Of a stretch of DNA of 64,000 bases, positions 46,691-58,675 are shown piece by piece. A model generated the notes under the pieces. That model searched no databases. It had not been told where the DNA came from and saw nothing but the letters and a program-made list of their open reading frames with translations. The position numbers and the translations under genes were made by a program. The stretch covers positions 744,001 through 808,000 of the forward strand of contig JAPWFG010000026.1 of assembly GCA_028015205.1 (NCBI GenBank). Direction: 5' to 3'. The DNA is from Mytilisepta virgata. Taxonomy: Eukaryota > Mollusca > Bivalvia > Mytilida > Mytilidae. Each line of letters starts with the position of its first letter. Position 1 is the first letter of the stretch.

Positions 46691-47321
46691 ATTTTCTGAC
46701 GGGAGACATGACAGGCTCTATGCAAATTTATTTTATTTTGCATTAATTTCCTTATCATGGATTTGTTCCACAGTTTAGAAATTATACTGCATTAGATAAC
46801 AGACATTTCATTACAACTAATAAAATTGTTTTAATATGAGAAAATTACCAATGCTTAAAAACTATTTGCGTACGGTTCCATAATAGACAAATATTGAGCT
46901 CTGATTTAATCAGGTTCAGTAAGTTTAGCTCTATATTTGAAAAACAACTATCAATAGACAATCTTCTTCAGTCACTCCTCCGTCTTATTGGATTTAAGTT
47001 AATTGAGTATTACAAATTGATATTGTTGTATGTCAAACCGTTGGCGATATAACATATTAACTCGACGGTACAGTTACAGAAAACGATAAGTTTCGAATGG
47101 TAAATTTTTAGAAATTGTTTTGTTGACTTCTGATATTGTACTGGTCTTTGTATATTTAATAAAATTAGACACTAAAATCCTTGTGCTTGGGTATCTACAT
47201 TGTGACGAAAAATTTGGAGACCCAACAAAAATAATCTTATATTGTGAGCAATAGCACAAAGGATAGTTAAAATGGTAAAGCCAACATACCCTTGTTTTAC
47301 TAGAATCTTGAAACTAATGAA
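46691..47321. other. unannotated AT-rich DNA
   Basis: I see no recognisable gene. This is the 5' flank of the candidate ORF that follows. Confidence 0.5.
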
Positions 47322-47516
47322 ATGGAAATTTCAACAAATATATCTAATCTGTGCAAGATGTGTTGTCTGATTTTTTTTGCTCTTGGTGTTGCTATTTGTT
47401 TACTGTTTAATTGCTATCTGAATGTTCAAATATCAAGACAGCTAAGGAAAAAAAACACCGGAATGACCTTTTATGCTACAAGCGATGATCATTATAAAGA
47501 ACGAAGTCGGACATAG
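47322..47516 (+). CDS. candidate small single-pass membrane protein
   Basis: A 64-residue ORF with a favourable start context (A at -3, G at +4). Residues about 13-33 form one hydrophobic segment (LIFFALGVAICLLF) rich in Cys on both sides. A basic patch follows (RQLRKK), then a polar C-terminus ending in ERSRT. The arrangement suits a type II or tail-poor membrane micropeptide, or a first exon carrying a signal anchor. I recognise no family. No promoter or downstream exon is identified, and the D1-like repeat and minisatellite nearby argue for caution. It may be a chance ORF. Confidence 0.3.
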   Translation: MEISTNISNLCKMCCLIFFALGVAICLLFNCYLNVQISRQLRKKNTGMTFYATSDDHYKERSRT

Positions 47517-47679
47517 AATTAAACCTATAATTCTTCATCATATTGAAACCAATGGCTTTTGATCTTTATCTCAAACTCCTTTAACTGAAAATTATAGTTA
47601 TCTCAAAGTGTTTGATAGGACCCAAAATAACTTAAAAGTCCTGTTCTACAAACATTCGTGCGACTACGATTATTCCAAA

Positions 47680-48112
47680 TTGTGTCTTATGGAAGTCATG
47701 GAACCAGTCTCGACCTGTTTTACGGAAGTCATGGAACCATCTCCGTCTGTCCTATGGAAGTCATGGAACTATTCTCCATCTGTCCTATGGAAGTCATGGA
47801 ACCAGTCTCCATCTGTCGATGGAAGTCATGGAACCAGTCTCGATCTGGCCTATGGAAGTCACGGAATCAGTCTCGATCTGTCCTATGGAAGTCATGGAAC
47901 CAGTCTCCATCTGTCGGTGGAAGTCATGGAACCAGTCTCCATCTGTCCTATGGAAGTCACGGAACCAGTCTCGATCTGTACTATGGAACTCATGGAACCA
48001 GTCTCGGTCTGTTCTATGGAAGTCATGGAACCAGTCTCGGTCTGTTCTATGGAAGTCATGGAACCCGTCTCGGTCTGTTCTATGGAAGTCATGGAACCAG
48101 TAGTGGTATGAA
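47680..48112 (+). repeat. 33-bp minisatellite, about 13 units
   Basis: The unit is TATGGAAGTCATGGAACCAG followed by TCTCGATCTGTCC. Some units lack 3 bp near the CTAT. Because 33 and 30 are multiples of three, and the unit lacks stops in several frames, long ORFs appear on both strands (for example repeats of MEVMEPVSICS on plus and MTSIEQTETGS on minus). I do not call these genes. Confidence 0.9.
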
Positions 48113-49429
48113 TTTTTGTTAAACCTTTTTGACAACTTCATCAAATTCAATTTGTACTTATACTATTGTGGACATAAGCTTTATAATAAAATGCTGCTTT
48201 ATTTACATGGCTTAAAACAAATGTAGCTATCATATTTAGTTCCAATAAGTCGCTATGAGTTTGCACGCAGATCAATTGTGTCCTATGTCAACTTAATATA
48301 TCTGTCTAAATGATTATTGATGCAGAAGACCTGTCAGGATGAACTGGATCGTGATAATTGATATCTTCCCTCTTTTCTGTTATTGCTTGTAAATTAAAAA
48401 CCATTATTTATTTAATGAAATGTACTGTCCTTACCGATCAGAATAAATAGAGCGCATGGCATATAAATATATGTAGGTAAATAGGTATGACAGGGTTATC
48501 AGAGAATTATACCTCGTATACGTACATTTAGGTCATGAAAGAAGGGATACAGAGAAATGACTATAAAATTCCTACATACGTGTATATATGAAAAATTGTT
48601 ACGCAAAGGACTTAAAAAGCAACAGACATATTGCACATAATATACATTGAAGTACAGATGTGAAAACAGGTGTTACTAGCTCTCAAATTCTCACATTGAG
48701 TGTCGAAATATTTTCGCAACCGTTAAGGTCCAGTTGAAATCGGGAATTACAATCTTATACCCTTTGTGTATTAAACGCTACGAGAGTAACATGTTGCAAG
48801 AAATTTCTGAATTTACCCGCAATGCCTTCTTTTTACAGTGACTCTCTTCCCTACCCTTTCAACCAGTCAACCTACTTCCAATTACTTATCCAACTGATTT
48901 ATGACCCCCTCAAATCATCTGAAAAAAACACGAAATGCTTGAAACCGCTATTGTTAAGCAAAGAGTTCTCATTTCAGTACGATCTGTTTAATACGATAGA
49001 CTATCATCGTCAACAATGGAGGATGGCTACATTAGACAAATAATTGCAATATTGCTTGGAAATGTGAAATGTTAGTAGTGATTAACCTTGAAGATATTTC
49101 TGTTCATATTAGTTTCATGGCATAATCGTCTACTGTCTTCATTTCTTGACCTGTGAATTTTTTTCCTTATGAAATGTTTTTTTTTTTTTATTAGTTTTGA
49201 TAGAGTCTAAGATGCCAATTTTATTAAATATACAATTATTCATCTTCATCAGGTATCTTTGGGAATTTAAAAAAAAATGGAACATCAAGACAATATTACA
49301 GGTATTATAGTATAGTAGATAAAACTACTTTACAATGAAAAAGACTAATATGATAAAAAGTACATGTATATAGTTGTGTATATTGTTATTATTTCTTTTT
49401 CTTTAAAATGGTTTGTATTTTCATTTGAA
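48113..49429. other. unannotated AT-rich DNA
   Basis: The plus ORF at 48822-49043 has no recognisable family. No bounded repeats. Confidence 0.5.
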
Positions 49430-49600
49430 CTACACTTGCCACAAGTCTCTGTGTAATGTAAGTCGAAGACTTACCACAAGTCTCTGGGTAATGTATGTTA
49501 TAGTCTTGCCACAAGTCTCTGTAATGAAGTATCTGTGTAATGAAGTCTCTGTGTATAGTAAGTTATAGACTTGCCACTAGTCTCAGTGTAATATTTTGTC
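49430..49600 (+). repeat. imperfect tandem repeat, about 40-bp period
   Basis: The block CCACAAGTCTCTGTGTAATG with variants recurs about four times with intervening TTATAGACTTG words. Later units are shortened. Confidence 0.7.
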
Positions 49601-49720
49601 CCTTTCATAATTGCTTTTTTCCTGCAAAATGAACCTCTACAATCTATACTAACTTACTATCATCAAACAGTATACACAGACATGCAAACCTTGCATGAAA
49701 TTTACAAGTCTCTGTGTTCA

Positions 49721-49721
49721 C

Positions 49722-49775
<54 letters not shown>
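49721..49775 (+). repeat. (AAT)n microsatellite
   Basis: About 17 uninterrupted TAA/AAT triplets, ending in ATATAAG. Confidence 0.95.
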
Positions 49776-50588
49776 TATAAGTATGGATAGAAAGGGGCCT
49801 TATTTTAATAGAAAAAAAAATGTAAAAATAAAACAATTACATAGGGTCTTGTAGCAAGTCTACATTTGAACCTATCTCTAGACTGCTACGGATAGGATTT
49901 ACAGTAGACCTGGTTCTAAGTAAACTACTTGTATTAAAAAAAGCTGTTCACAACAGTAAGATAGCAAATGAAATGATCTAACAATAACGACACAGGAACT
50001 AGACATTCACAAGATATTGCTATTGAGAACATTTACATGTATTTGTAATGTATAAACATTTTATTTCTAATATTATAAAAGTCGGTTAACGCATTTGTAT
50101 ACACGACCATGGCCTGTATAATAGTATGGTTTTTTTGTGTTATGTTCATGGAATTAACAGTTACATGTCGAGGGGTATAGAGTGTAAACAATTTATGACA
50201 TGCTATTTCTAAATAAAGTGACATTTTAATGGATTTGAAATTAAATATCCAGACACCAAACAATAAATACTGTATAAACATTAATTTCTGCATAGACTTT
50301 GACGTTATTTGTCAGTTCGAGTCTTTTGTTTAGAATGGTCTCCTGATTTGTTTAGAGGGGCGTGTTGTTGGTTCCTAAAAGCTGGAATTAAGATCAGAAA
50401 TGGAATAATAAGGGGGGAAATTGGTGTAGATTCAGGGAAAATGGAAAAATAAGAGAAATATTACAGTTATTATGTATACCTTTTGCGAAAATATATCAAT
50501 TGTATAAATATTCAATACATATAGTCCATGTACATCACAAAATGAAATTACAGAACCTACACAATGTTTATCGACTTTTAAAAAGATA
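49776..50588. other. unannotated AT-rich DNA
   Basis: No recognisable gene. A minus ORF at 50033-50293 has no known motif. Confidence 0.5.
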
Positions 50589-50811
50589 GGGAGCAGCCAT
50601 TTGATTTGTATGGTTTGGGGGGGGGGGGGCTAGCATCAAATTTGAAATAGAAAAGGCAGGACCAGGATTTTGGCAAAATAAAAGGACAGGATCACTTTAG
50701 GTGTGAAAAAACAAATGCAGGGCATGTGTCAATCAAGATTTTTTGGGTTTAGATAAAAATAAAAATTTAGGCCGAAAAAAAGTCCAGGTCCAAAATTTCG
50801 ACGAAAATCTT
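50589..50811 (+). mobile_element. MITE, family M1, 3'-truncated
   Basis: The left TIR GGGAGCAGCCATTTGATTTG, a G run, then CAGGACCAGGATTTTGGCAA and CACTTTAGGTGTG match the 8705 and 28399 copies. The expected right TIR is missing after about 50811. Confidence 0.75.
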
Positions 50812-51813
50812 AATCAACTATTACGATGCTTTCGTACCAATTGGCTGTGAACTTAATATGTTGTAAAATGATTAGGACAATGAAAAAATTAGATGAACCC
50901 TTGAAACAATAAAGTTTTATTCAAAGAAAACTAAAAATGTGTAGCGTGTGACAATCTTCAGAGGGTATCGGTAGCGATGAAACGATTTTATTAAAAAAGC
51001 AGGCTTTTAAATTTAGTTCAAAAACATTTTCAAGTTCAAAAATGGGAATGGTATTTCCTGGATTGACATAACAGTATATTTGCTTGAACATAAAAATGCC
51101 GGATGGTAAAAAAATGTGACTAAAATTCTTGAATCTGAGCCTCAGTCCTTGTAACCTTCTCTAAAAAAATTCAGTAAAATTACATAAAATTGTAACATTT
51201 TAAATATTATTATTACTATTGGGAAATAATTATTTTTCAATACCAACTAAAGACAAACACATGTATTCTCTCCTAAACTACGTTGAATTTCGGACATGGG
51301 GATAATCTTTGATTGTTGTTTCATATCATTTGACCTAGGCCAACTCAAATTAGAGTACGGAAACGACAAAATTCTAAATTGTTGGATTTTAAAGGGGCAT
51401 AACTCTTGAACGATTTTTTTTTCAAGGCAAACTAAAAAATTACAAATGTACTATCACTCAGTTAGTAGTTTGTCAGTAAGCAGAAAGAATTCCTAACATT
51501 GATATTTTCCCTCCTGTCTGTCACAAGGAATCTATCACTGGAATTTTTTAAAGATTTTTTAAATATTACTTTTAATACATATTTACTATAAACACTAAAA
51601 TTTACGCGTTTAGTATAAATATGCAATATACTATCCATGGCCTTTTACTGTTTGTTTTATCGGGATAAGGACTTGGAGGTATATAACTGCGTATTAAAAA
51701 TAAAAGGCGCAAATCTTAATGTTTATGGTAAATAATTATTAAAAGTAAAAAAAAACAAAACAATCAAATCCATAAGTATGGATGTAGATTAAGGAATATT
51801 TCATTCCATCTTC

Positions 51814-51940
51814 GGGGCCTCGGTGGCCGAGTGGTCTAGGTAGTTCGTCATGACTACTACTGATCACTAGCCTGTCAACGCTGGGGTTGTGAGTTCGAAT
51901 CTCACCTGTGGCGGGGTGTGTTCGACTCCGACCTTAATTA
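51814..51940 (+). mobile_element. SINE family A, 3'-truncated, copy A only
   Basis: The head and first body part (GGGGCCTCGGTGGCCGAGTG to TCGACTCCGACC) are intact and the rest is missing. Copy B has no SINE here, so it arrived after the duplication or was lost from B. Confidence 0.85.
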
Positions 51941-52289
51941 AGGCGTCAAGCGAAAAAATGACAACTAACAATATACATTGTAATATAAATTATAGATTCT
52001 AGAAAAGAATAAAAGTCTAATTTTCTTATTTTATATCTTAAATTTCAAATAGATTTTATTTTAATATTTTATTTCAAAGTTTATATATAAAGAAAAGGTA
52101 ACTATAATAACTATTTATTTCCAAAATTTCTGTTTAAATGACTGTTTTAATAATTTAAACAAATCATTTTTCCAACTCTCTATTGGCTTTTAGTAGGTAA
52201 TATTATCCTCTTTTGCAATGTGAACATGTAACATCCGGACAATTCGGTATTGTTTACAAGTACATGTATAAACACTTCATACAAATCAG

Positions 52290-52403
52290 GATGTTTATGG
52301 TAAATAATTATTAAAAGTAAAAAAAACAATGAAATCCATAAGTATGGATGTAGACTAAGGAATATTTCATTCCATCTTCTTATCATTACATAATAAATTT
52401 GTT
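52290..52403 (+). repeat. extra copy of a 110-bp segment inside copy A
   Basis: ATGTTTATGGTAAATAATTA through TTATCATTACATAATAAATT repeats sequence also found at about 51718-51812 in copy A and 55548-55660 in copy B. At the corresponding place copy B has unrelated sequence (near 56110-56150). This points to gene conversion or template switching. Confidence 0.75.
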
Positions 52404-52658
52404 CTTATATTTTTGTTCTTATATTTTTAATTATTTTAATGATGTACAAGGGTACGTGATTTTTTTCACGCTATTACAATAAAGTTGACATACATTTAAA
52501 AAAGATCTTACTAAACAACAAAAAGTATACACCTCTACAATATTTTATCATATTAGAGAAATCCCTGTTAATGGAGAAACGTTCCGAGAACATTTATGAT
52601 TCTGGAAAATTAAAATAGCTGGCAAATCTCAACCCCCGTGTTTTACCAGAGCCTAAAC

Positions 52659-53324
52659 ATGTCAACAATGGGAAACTTCAATGATCTGAAAAATAGAATA
52701 ACAGCACTTGAAGCAGAGTTTAAGAAATTCCTCAAGCCGTCGGATATAATTTTTAATATTCAAGGATTAGATGAGGGATTTATTGAAGAACTTTTGGATA
52801 AAGAGAAATCAAATGGTAGAAGAGTCGCTGTAGAGATTTTAATTAACAAAATCAAAGAAAACGAAGATTTACTTTCTAAGTTTGTATGGGTTTTATCAGA
52901 ATGTGGCTATCAAAGATTCAGTGATCCCATTAATAGTATATTTCAAAGTAGAGAAGAAACATTCCGCCAAAACTACTTTGAATTTTTAATCAGCCTATTG
53001 AAAGGAGACTTATTGGAGTATTTAGAACCCCTGGAACTCTCTGGTATTCTTTACCAGAAGGGTTGTATTGAAATCAGTGATAAAGAAGTAGTCCACCAAG
53101 TACAAAATACACAAGGTAGTCTCGCAGCATGTCAGGAACTATTTTACGGTCAAGGAGGAGAAAAGAAAACTGGGCTATTTTATTTGTGGAAGCAATTAAG
53201 GAATCTGATCAAGAATTCGTTAAACAAAAGATGGATCCTTCAGCTGCAACATATGAATCAGAGACGTCTGGTATTACTACGTATACTCGGCCCAGAAAAT
53301 ACAAGCAGGCCGATTAAACATTGA
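52659..53324 (+). pseudogene. tandem-CARD gene, copy A, frameshifted
   Basis: Nearly identical to the intact gene at 56657-57316. The first CARD-like domain and the first half of the second are the same except for residue 8 (N for I) and residue 121 (Y for L). Near 53141-53147 one base is missing relative to copy B, so from about residue 163 the frame changes. The conserved part of CARD2 (RKENWAILFVEAIKESD) is then found only in another frame (53129-53317). The shifted frame runs on to a stop at 53324 with an unrelated tail. An upstream in-frame GTG exists but the ATG at 52659 matches copy B. The 5' flank has lost about 260 bp, including a putative splice acceptor. Confidence 0.85.
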
Positions 53325-53340
53325 ATGTTCTGAGGAATGG

Positions 53341-53346
53341 AATAAA
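53341..53346 (+). terminator. poly(A) signal AATAAA, copy A
   Basis: Canonical AATAAA shortly after the CARD pseudogene, at the same relative place as in copy B. Confidence 0.5.
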
Positions 53347-53999
53347 TGTAAAACAATTTAAACAATCAGATGAATAATGGAGAAGATAAAAATAGTGTTA
53401 CATGTAAAATAAAATCGTTTCAATTCCATTACATAAGAAAGTGACAGTGGCCTTTAGACATTATTAAATGTGTGTGTATTTTTGTTTAAATGACATTTAA
53501 CCGAATTTTAACATGCATTACATAACTTTAAATACGTCTATAAAGAGATAAGGATGTGGTTCAAAACTCTAATTCATACATACCTTCGTTCTTCTCCAAG
53601 TTCCCAGGCAACCTACATGTATATGTATTACAGTGTGTATTAGTCTTATATATACTTGTTATTTACAATGTATCACAATGTAGTTTGCTGGAAAATATAT
53701 GATAACCATTAAAAGATTGATAAAAGGATCAGCAAATTTCCCTGTTTTTCATGGAGAGTGTGTTGTAAAATCCATGTGTTCCTTGGCCATCTGAAACGAA
53801 ATATATGCAGTAAATTGTCATGGAATTATAATATTTTGTCCATAAACATTTTTGGTCATTATAGATTCGTGTCTGCCCTTGAATATTTTGTGTAATTGCT
53901 TTGACTTCTAACATTCTACTCGTGGTTTTATTTCAAGATGTAATTGGCACCATAGATCGTTTTGACTATCACTGTCTCTGTTGGTGGTAAGATAGTCTA

Positions 54000-54150
54000 A
54001 AAGGTGAAGGAGAATCTCTTTTGTTCATATCTCTGTCCTTAAATGTTTGTTTGGCTTAGCCCGATTTGAATTTTCTCTTTAAAATTTTTGGTTACTGTTT
54101 TGGTTTTTAAAATTTGTAATTTGCAAATATTTTCATCACAGTACGATTGT
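54000..54150 (+). repeat. dispersed repeat family D1-like fragment (copy A)
   Basis: TTCATATCTCTGTCCTTAAA, TTTGAATTTTCTCTTTAAAA and GGTTACTGTTTTGGTTTTTA match the leading part of the series at 12270. The same fragment is at 58010-58165 in copy B. Confidence 0.5.
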
Positions 54151-54674
54151 TTCAAATCATGTCCGCCACCGGAAAAAAATCTACCATGAATAAACATAAC
54201 TTTTGCGTTTGTTATGTATTATCCTTCCTGTATAGTGTTGACCTTTGGGTTCAGCTAAAGTTTTTATATAATTTATGAAATTACAAAAATTTTATCTAGG
54301 AAAAGTATTATCTCTTTCTCTTTATGAATAGATGTTTTTAATTAGGTAGGTACATAATTTTATTTGGATGAAATTCACAAATTAATGCATTAATTTAACG
54401 CTTCACGGATTAAGATACTGCCCGGGATACAGGCTAGACTAAAAACTGTAAATTACGCCATAAAGACTAACTTAATTGAAGAGTTTCATCCGGTGACGGA
54501 TATCATAGAATACATATATACTATTGATATACTACTGGATACTGCGATTTCTAGGGCCACTATTCAAGGGGGACAACCTACGTTATAATTTATAGTGTCT
54601 GGTCCATTTTGGGCATACTGAGAAAAACTTTCGTTTCTTTTCACTAAATTTTATCAGTTCGAAGTATAAATTGT

Positions 54675-54875
54675 GACTTCCACCGGATTTATTTTGTTGA
54701 CATTCACAACGGGTGTCGAATACACTTCCGGAGCACCTGGGTTCACTCCTGGTTTTTATAGGAGTTCGTGTTGTTCATTGTTTTCTTTTAGTTTTCTGTG
54801 TTTATTTGTTGTGTTTATTTGTTGTGCTTGTGGTTGTTCTTTTGTCCGGATTTGTCTGTCCAATGGATTACGTTT
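54675..54875 (+). mobile_element. retroelement 3' tail at end of copy A
   Basis: GTGACTTCCACCGG, GACATTCACAACGGGTGTCG, CCGGAGCACCTGGGTTCACT and GGAGTTCGTGTTGTTCATTG match the tail of the RT element at 19226-19420. A short part (about 30 bases before CCGGAGCACC) kept in copy B is missing here. Two overlapping ORFs across it are fortuitous. Confidence 0.75.
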
Positions 54876-56585
54876 TTTTGATTTCAAGACTAAAATTCTT
54901 GAATCTGAGCCTCAGTTCTTGTAACCCCCTCTCAAAAAATACATTAAAATTGTAACATTTTAAATATTATTATTACTATTGGGAAATAATTGTTTTTCAA
55001 TACCAACTAAAGACAAAAACATGTATTCTCTCCTAAACTACGTTGAATTTCGGACATGGGGATAATCTTTGATTGTTGTTTAATATCATTTGACCTAGGC
55101 TAACTCAAACGACAAAATTCTAAATTGTTTGACTTTAAAGGGGCATAACTCTGAAATGATTTTTTTTCAAGGCAAACTAAAAAATTACAAATGTACTATC
55201 ACCCAGTTAGTAGTTTGTCAGCAGAAAGAATTCCTAACATTGATAATTTCCCTCCTGTTTGTCACAAGGAATCTATCACTGGAATTGTTTTAAGATGTTT
55301 TAAATATTATTTTTAATACATATTTACGACAAACATTAAAATTTACGCGTTTAGTATAAATATGCAATATACTATCCATGGCCTTTTACTGTTTGTTTTA
55401 TCGGGATAAGGACGTATATAACTGCATATTAAAAGTAAAAGGCATAAATCTTAATGTTTCAAATCATCTGACCATAGCCTTTTACTGTTTGTTTTATCGG
55501 GCTTGGATGTATATAACTGCGTATTAAAAATAAAAGGCGCAAATCTTAATGTTTATGGTAAATAATTATTAAAAGTAAAAAAAACAATGAAATCCATAAG
55601 TATGGATGTAGACTAAGGAATATTTCATTCCATCTTCTTATCATTACATAATAAATTTTTGGAGACTAATTTCTTTGAATCATATTTTGGAGCCTGTAAT
55701 TTATAATTCAAACAAAGATTCTAATTTTTATAGATTCCTTATCACAGTAAGGCGTCAAGCGAAAAAATTACAACTAACAATATACGTTGTAATATAAATT
55801 ATAGATTCTATAAAAAAAAATAAACGTCTAGTTTTCTTATATTATATCTTAAATTTCAAATAGATTTTATTTTAATATTTTGTTTCAAAGTTTATATATA
55901 AAGAAACGCTTACTACAATAATATTTGTTTTAAATTTCTGTTTAAATGACTGTTTTAATAATTTTAAAATTTTATTTTCCCAACCCTCTGTTTGCTTTTT
56001 AGTAGATAATATTATCCTCTTTTGCAATGTTATTTTTACATGTATGACATCCGGACAATTCGGTATTGTTTACAAGTACATGTATAAGCATTTCATACGA
56101 ATCAAGATGCACATTATTATTCAAATGTGTTATCAAGTATAAGATCTTTGTTCTTATATTTTTAATTATTTTAATGATGTACAAGGGAGGGTACGTGATT
56201 TTTTTCACGTTATTACATTAAAGTGGGCATACATACGAAAAGATCTTACTAAACAACAAAACGGATACACCTCTACAATATTTGATCATATTAGAGAAAT
56301 CCGTGTTAATGGAGAAACGTTCCGAGAAAATTTATGATTCTGGAAAATTAAAATAGCTGGAAAATGTCAACCCTCGTGTCGAAGTTAAATTTTATTGGTG
56401 AAGGTCGTCAATAAACGTTTGTATTAGAACATGCTATTAAGGGGTTTCCGTTCAGCTGTACAGCGCATTTTCCGTAGTAAAATATTTCCAAAATCTTGAC
56501 GAAAGCGTGAATAGTAAAGAGCACGTGCTATATTCAACAAGCCTTTTGTGGAAATCTTAACTTTACACTAAATATTTTTTTTTCA

Positions 56586-56656
56586 GGAAGTATTTTCACT
56601 CCCATATACATAATAATATAAATAATTACCTTGATTGTTTATACCAGAGCCCAAAC
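56586..56656 (+). promoter_or_regulatory. possible 3' splice site and 5' UTR
   Basis: A long T run followed by CAG ends at 56586, 70 bases before the ATG, and looks like a splice acceptor for a non-coding 5' exon. The region is absent from copy A. This is inference from consensus only. Confidence 0.35.
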
Positions 56657-57316
56657 ATGTCAACAATGGGAAACTTCATTGATCTGAAAAATAGAATAAC
56701 AGCACTTGAAGCAGAGTTTAAGAAATTCCTCAAGCCGTCGGATATAATTTTTAATATTCAAGGATTAGATGAGGGATTTATTGAAGAACTTTTGGATAAA
56801 GAGAAATCAAATGGTAGAAGAGTCGCTGTAGAGATTTTAATTAACAAAATCAAAGAAAACGAAGATTTACTTTCTAAGTTTGTATGGGTTTTATCAGAAT
56901 GTGGCTATCAAAGATTCAGTGATCCCATTAATAGTATATTTCAAAGTAGAGAAGAAACATTCCGCCAAAACTACTTTGAATTTTTAATCAGCCTACTGAA
57001 AGGAGACTTATTGGAGTTGTTAGAACCCCTGGAACTCTCTGGTATTCTTTACCAGAAGGGTTGTATTGAAATCAGTGATAAAGAAGTAGTCCACCAAGTA
57101 CAAAATACACAAGGTAGTCTCGCAGCATGTCAGGAACTATTTTTTCGGACAAGGAGGAGAAAAGAAAACTGGGCTATTTTATTTGTGGAAGCAATTAAGG
57201 AATCTGATCAAGAATTCGTTAAACAAAAGATGGATCCTTCAGCTGCAACATATGAATCAGAGACGTCTGGTATTACTACGTATACTCGGCCCAGAAAATA
57301 CAAGCAGGCCGTTTAA
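56657..57316 (+). CDS. tandem-CARD protein, intact copy
   Basis: A 219-residue ORF. Residues about 20-92 form a first CARD-like helical domain (LDEGFIEELL, VAVEILINKI, LLSKFVWVLSECGYQ). Residues about 101-193 form a second (FRQNYFEFLISLLKGDLL, LSGILYQKG, LAACQELF, ENWAILFVEAIKESD). The spacing and the ENW-FVEAL-like end resemble the N-terminal CARD pair of RIG-I-like RNA receptors such as MDA5, which signal through CARD-CARD contacts to MAVS. No helicase or other effector follows: the frame stops after a basic tail (RPRKYKQAV) and AATAAA comes 24 bases later. It could be a CARD-only regulator or decoy, or one exon of a larger gene. It is duplicated in the adjacent pseudogene. Expression is not shown. 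Confidence 0.8.
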   Translation: MSTMGNFIDLKNRITALEAEFKKFLKPSDIIFNIQGLDEGFIEELLDKEKSNGRRVAVEILINKIKENEDLLSKFVWVLSECGYQRFSDPINSIFQSREETFRQNYFEFLISLLKGDLLELLEPLELSGILYQKGCIEISDKEVVHQVQNTQGSLAACQELFFRTRRRKENWAILFVEAIKESDQEFVKQKMDPSAATYESETSGITTYTRPRKYKQAV

Positions 57317-57339
57317 GGATTGAATGTTCTGAGGTACGG

Positions 57340-57345
57340 AATAAA
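57340..57345 (+). terminator. poly(A) signal AATAAA, copy B
   Basis: Canonical AATAAA 24 bases after the stop codon of the tandem-CARD ORF. It supports a short transcript ending here. Confidence 0.55.
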
Positions 57346-58009
57346 TGTAAAACAATTTAAACAATCAGATGAATAATGGAGAAGATAAAAATAGTGTTAC
57401 ATGTAAAATATAATAGTTTCAATTACATTACTTAAGAAAGTGACAGTGGCCTTTAGACATTATTAAATGTGTGTGTATTTTTGTTTAAATGACATTTAAC
57501 CGAATTTTAACATGCATTACATAACTTTAAATACGTCTATAAAGAGATAAGGATGTGGTTCAAAACTCTAATTCATACATACCTTCGTTCTTCTCCAAGT
57601 TCCCAGGCAACCTACATGTATATGTATTACAGTGTGTATTAATCTTATATATACTTGTTATTTACAATGTATCACAATGTAGTTTGCTGGAAAATATATG
57701 ATAAACATTAAAAGATTGATAAAAGGATCAGCAAATTTCCCTGTTTTTCATATAGAGTGTGTTGTAGAATCCATGTGTTCCTTGGCCATCCGAAACGAAA
57801 TATAAGCAGTAAATTGTCATGGAATTAGAATATTTTGTCCTTAAACATTTTTGGTCATTTTAGATTCGTGTCTGACCTTGAATATTTTGTGTAATTGCTT
57901 TGACTTCTAACATTCTACTCGTGGTTTTATTTCAAGATGTAATTGGTACCATAGACCGTTTTTGACTATCCCTAAATGGATGTCTCTGTTGGTGGTAAGA
58001 TAGTCTAAA

Positions 58010-58165
58010 AGGTGAAGGAGAATCTCTTTTGTTCATATCTCTGTCCTTAAATGTTTGTTTGTCTTAGCCCGATTTGAATTTTCTCTTTAAAATTTTTGGA
58101 TACTGTTTTGGTTTTTAAAATTTGTAATTTGCAAATATTTTCATCACAGTACGATTGTTTCAAAT
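58010..58165 (+). repeat. dispersed repeat family D1-like fragment (copy B)
   Basis: Duplicate of the fragment at 54000-54150, with small differences. Confidence 0.5.
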
Positions 58166-58675
58166 CATGTCCGCCGCCGGAAAAAAATCTACCATGAATA
58201 AACATAACTTTTGCGTTTGTTATGTATTATCCTTCCTGTATAGTGTTGACCTTTGGGTTCAGCTAATGTGTTTATATAATTTATGAAATTACAAAAATTT
58301 TATCTTGGAAAAGTATTATCTCTTTCTCTTTATGAATATATGTTTTTATTAGGTAGGTACATAATGTTTGGATGAAATTCACAAATTAATGCATTAATTT
58401 AACGCTTCTCGGATTAAGATACTGCCCGGGATACAGGCTAGACTAAAAACTGTAAATTACGCCATAAAGACTAACTTAATTGAAGAGTTTCATCCGGTGA
58501 CGGATATCATAGAATACATATATAATATTGATATACTGCTGGATACTGCGATTTCTAGGGCCACTATTCAAGGGGGATAACCTACGTCATAATTTATAGT
58601 GTCTGGTCCATTTTGGGCATACTGAGAAAAACTTTCATTTCTTTTCACTAAATTTTATCAGTTCGAAGTATAAAT

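Larger units (their letters stand above)
51119..54888 (+). repeat. tandem segmental duplication, copy A
   Basis: A 3.77-kb unit from ACTAAAATTCTTGAATCTGA to the T run after GGATTACG, repeated directly as copy B at 54889-58880. Copy A differs in having a family A SINE at 51814-51940 with adjacent loss of sequence, an extra 110-bp piece at 52290-52403, a deletion of about 260 bp before the CARD gene, and a frameshift in that gene. Confidence 0.9.

Noticed and set aside
47608..48150. Five overlapping long ORFs on both strands
   Set aside because: They arise from a 33-bp repeat whose length is a multiple of three. There is no independent evidence of coding.
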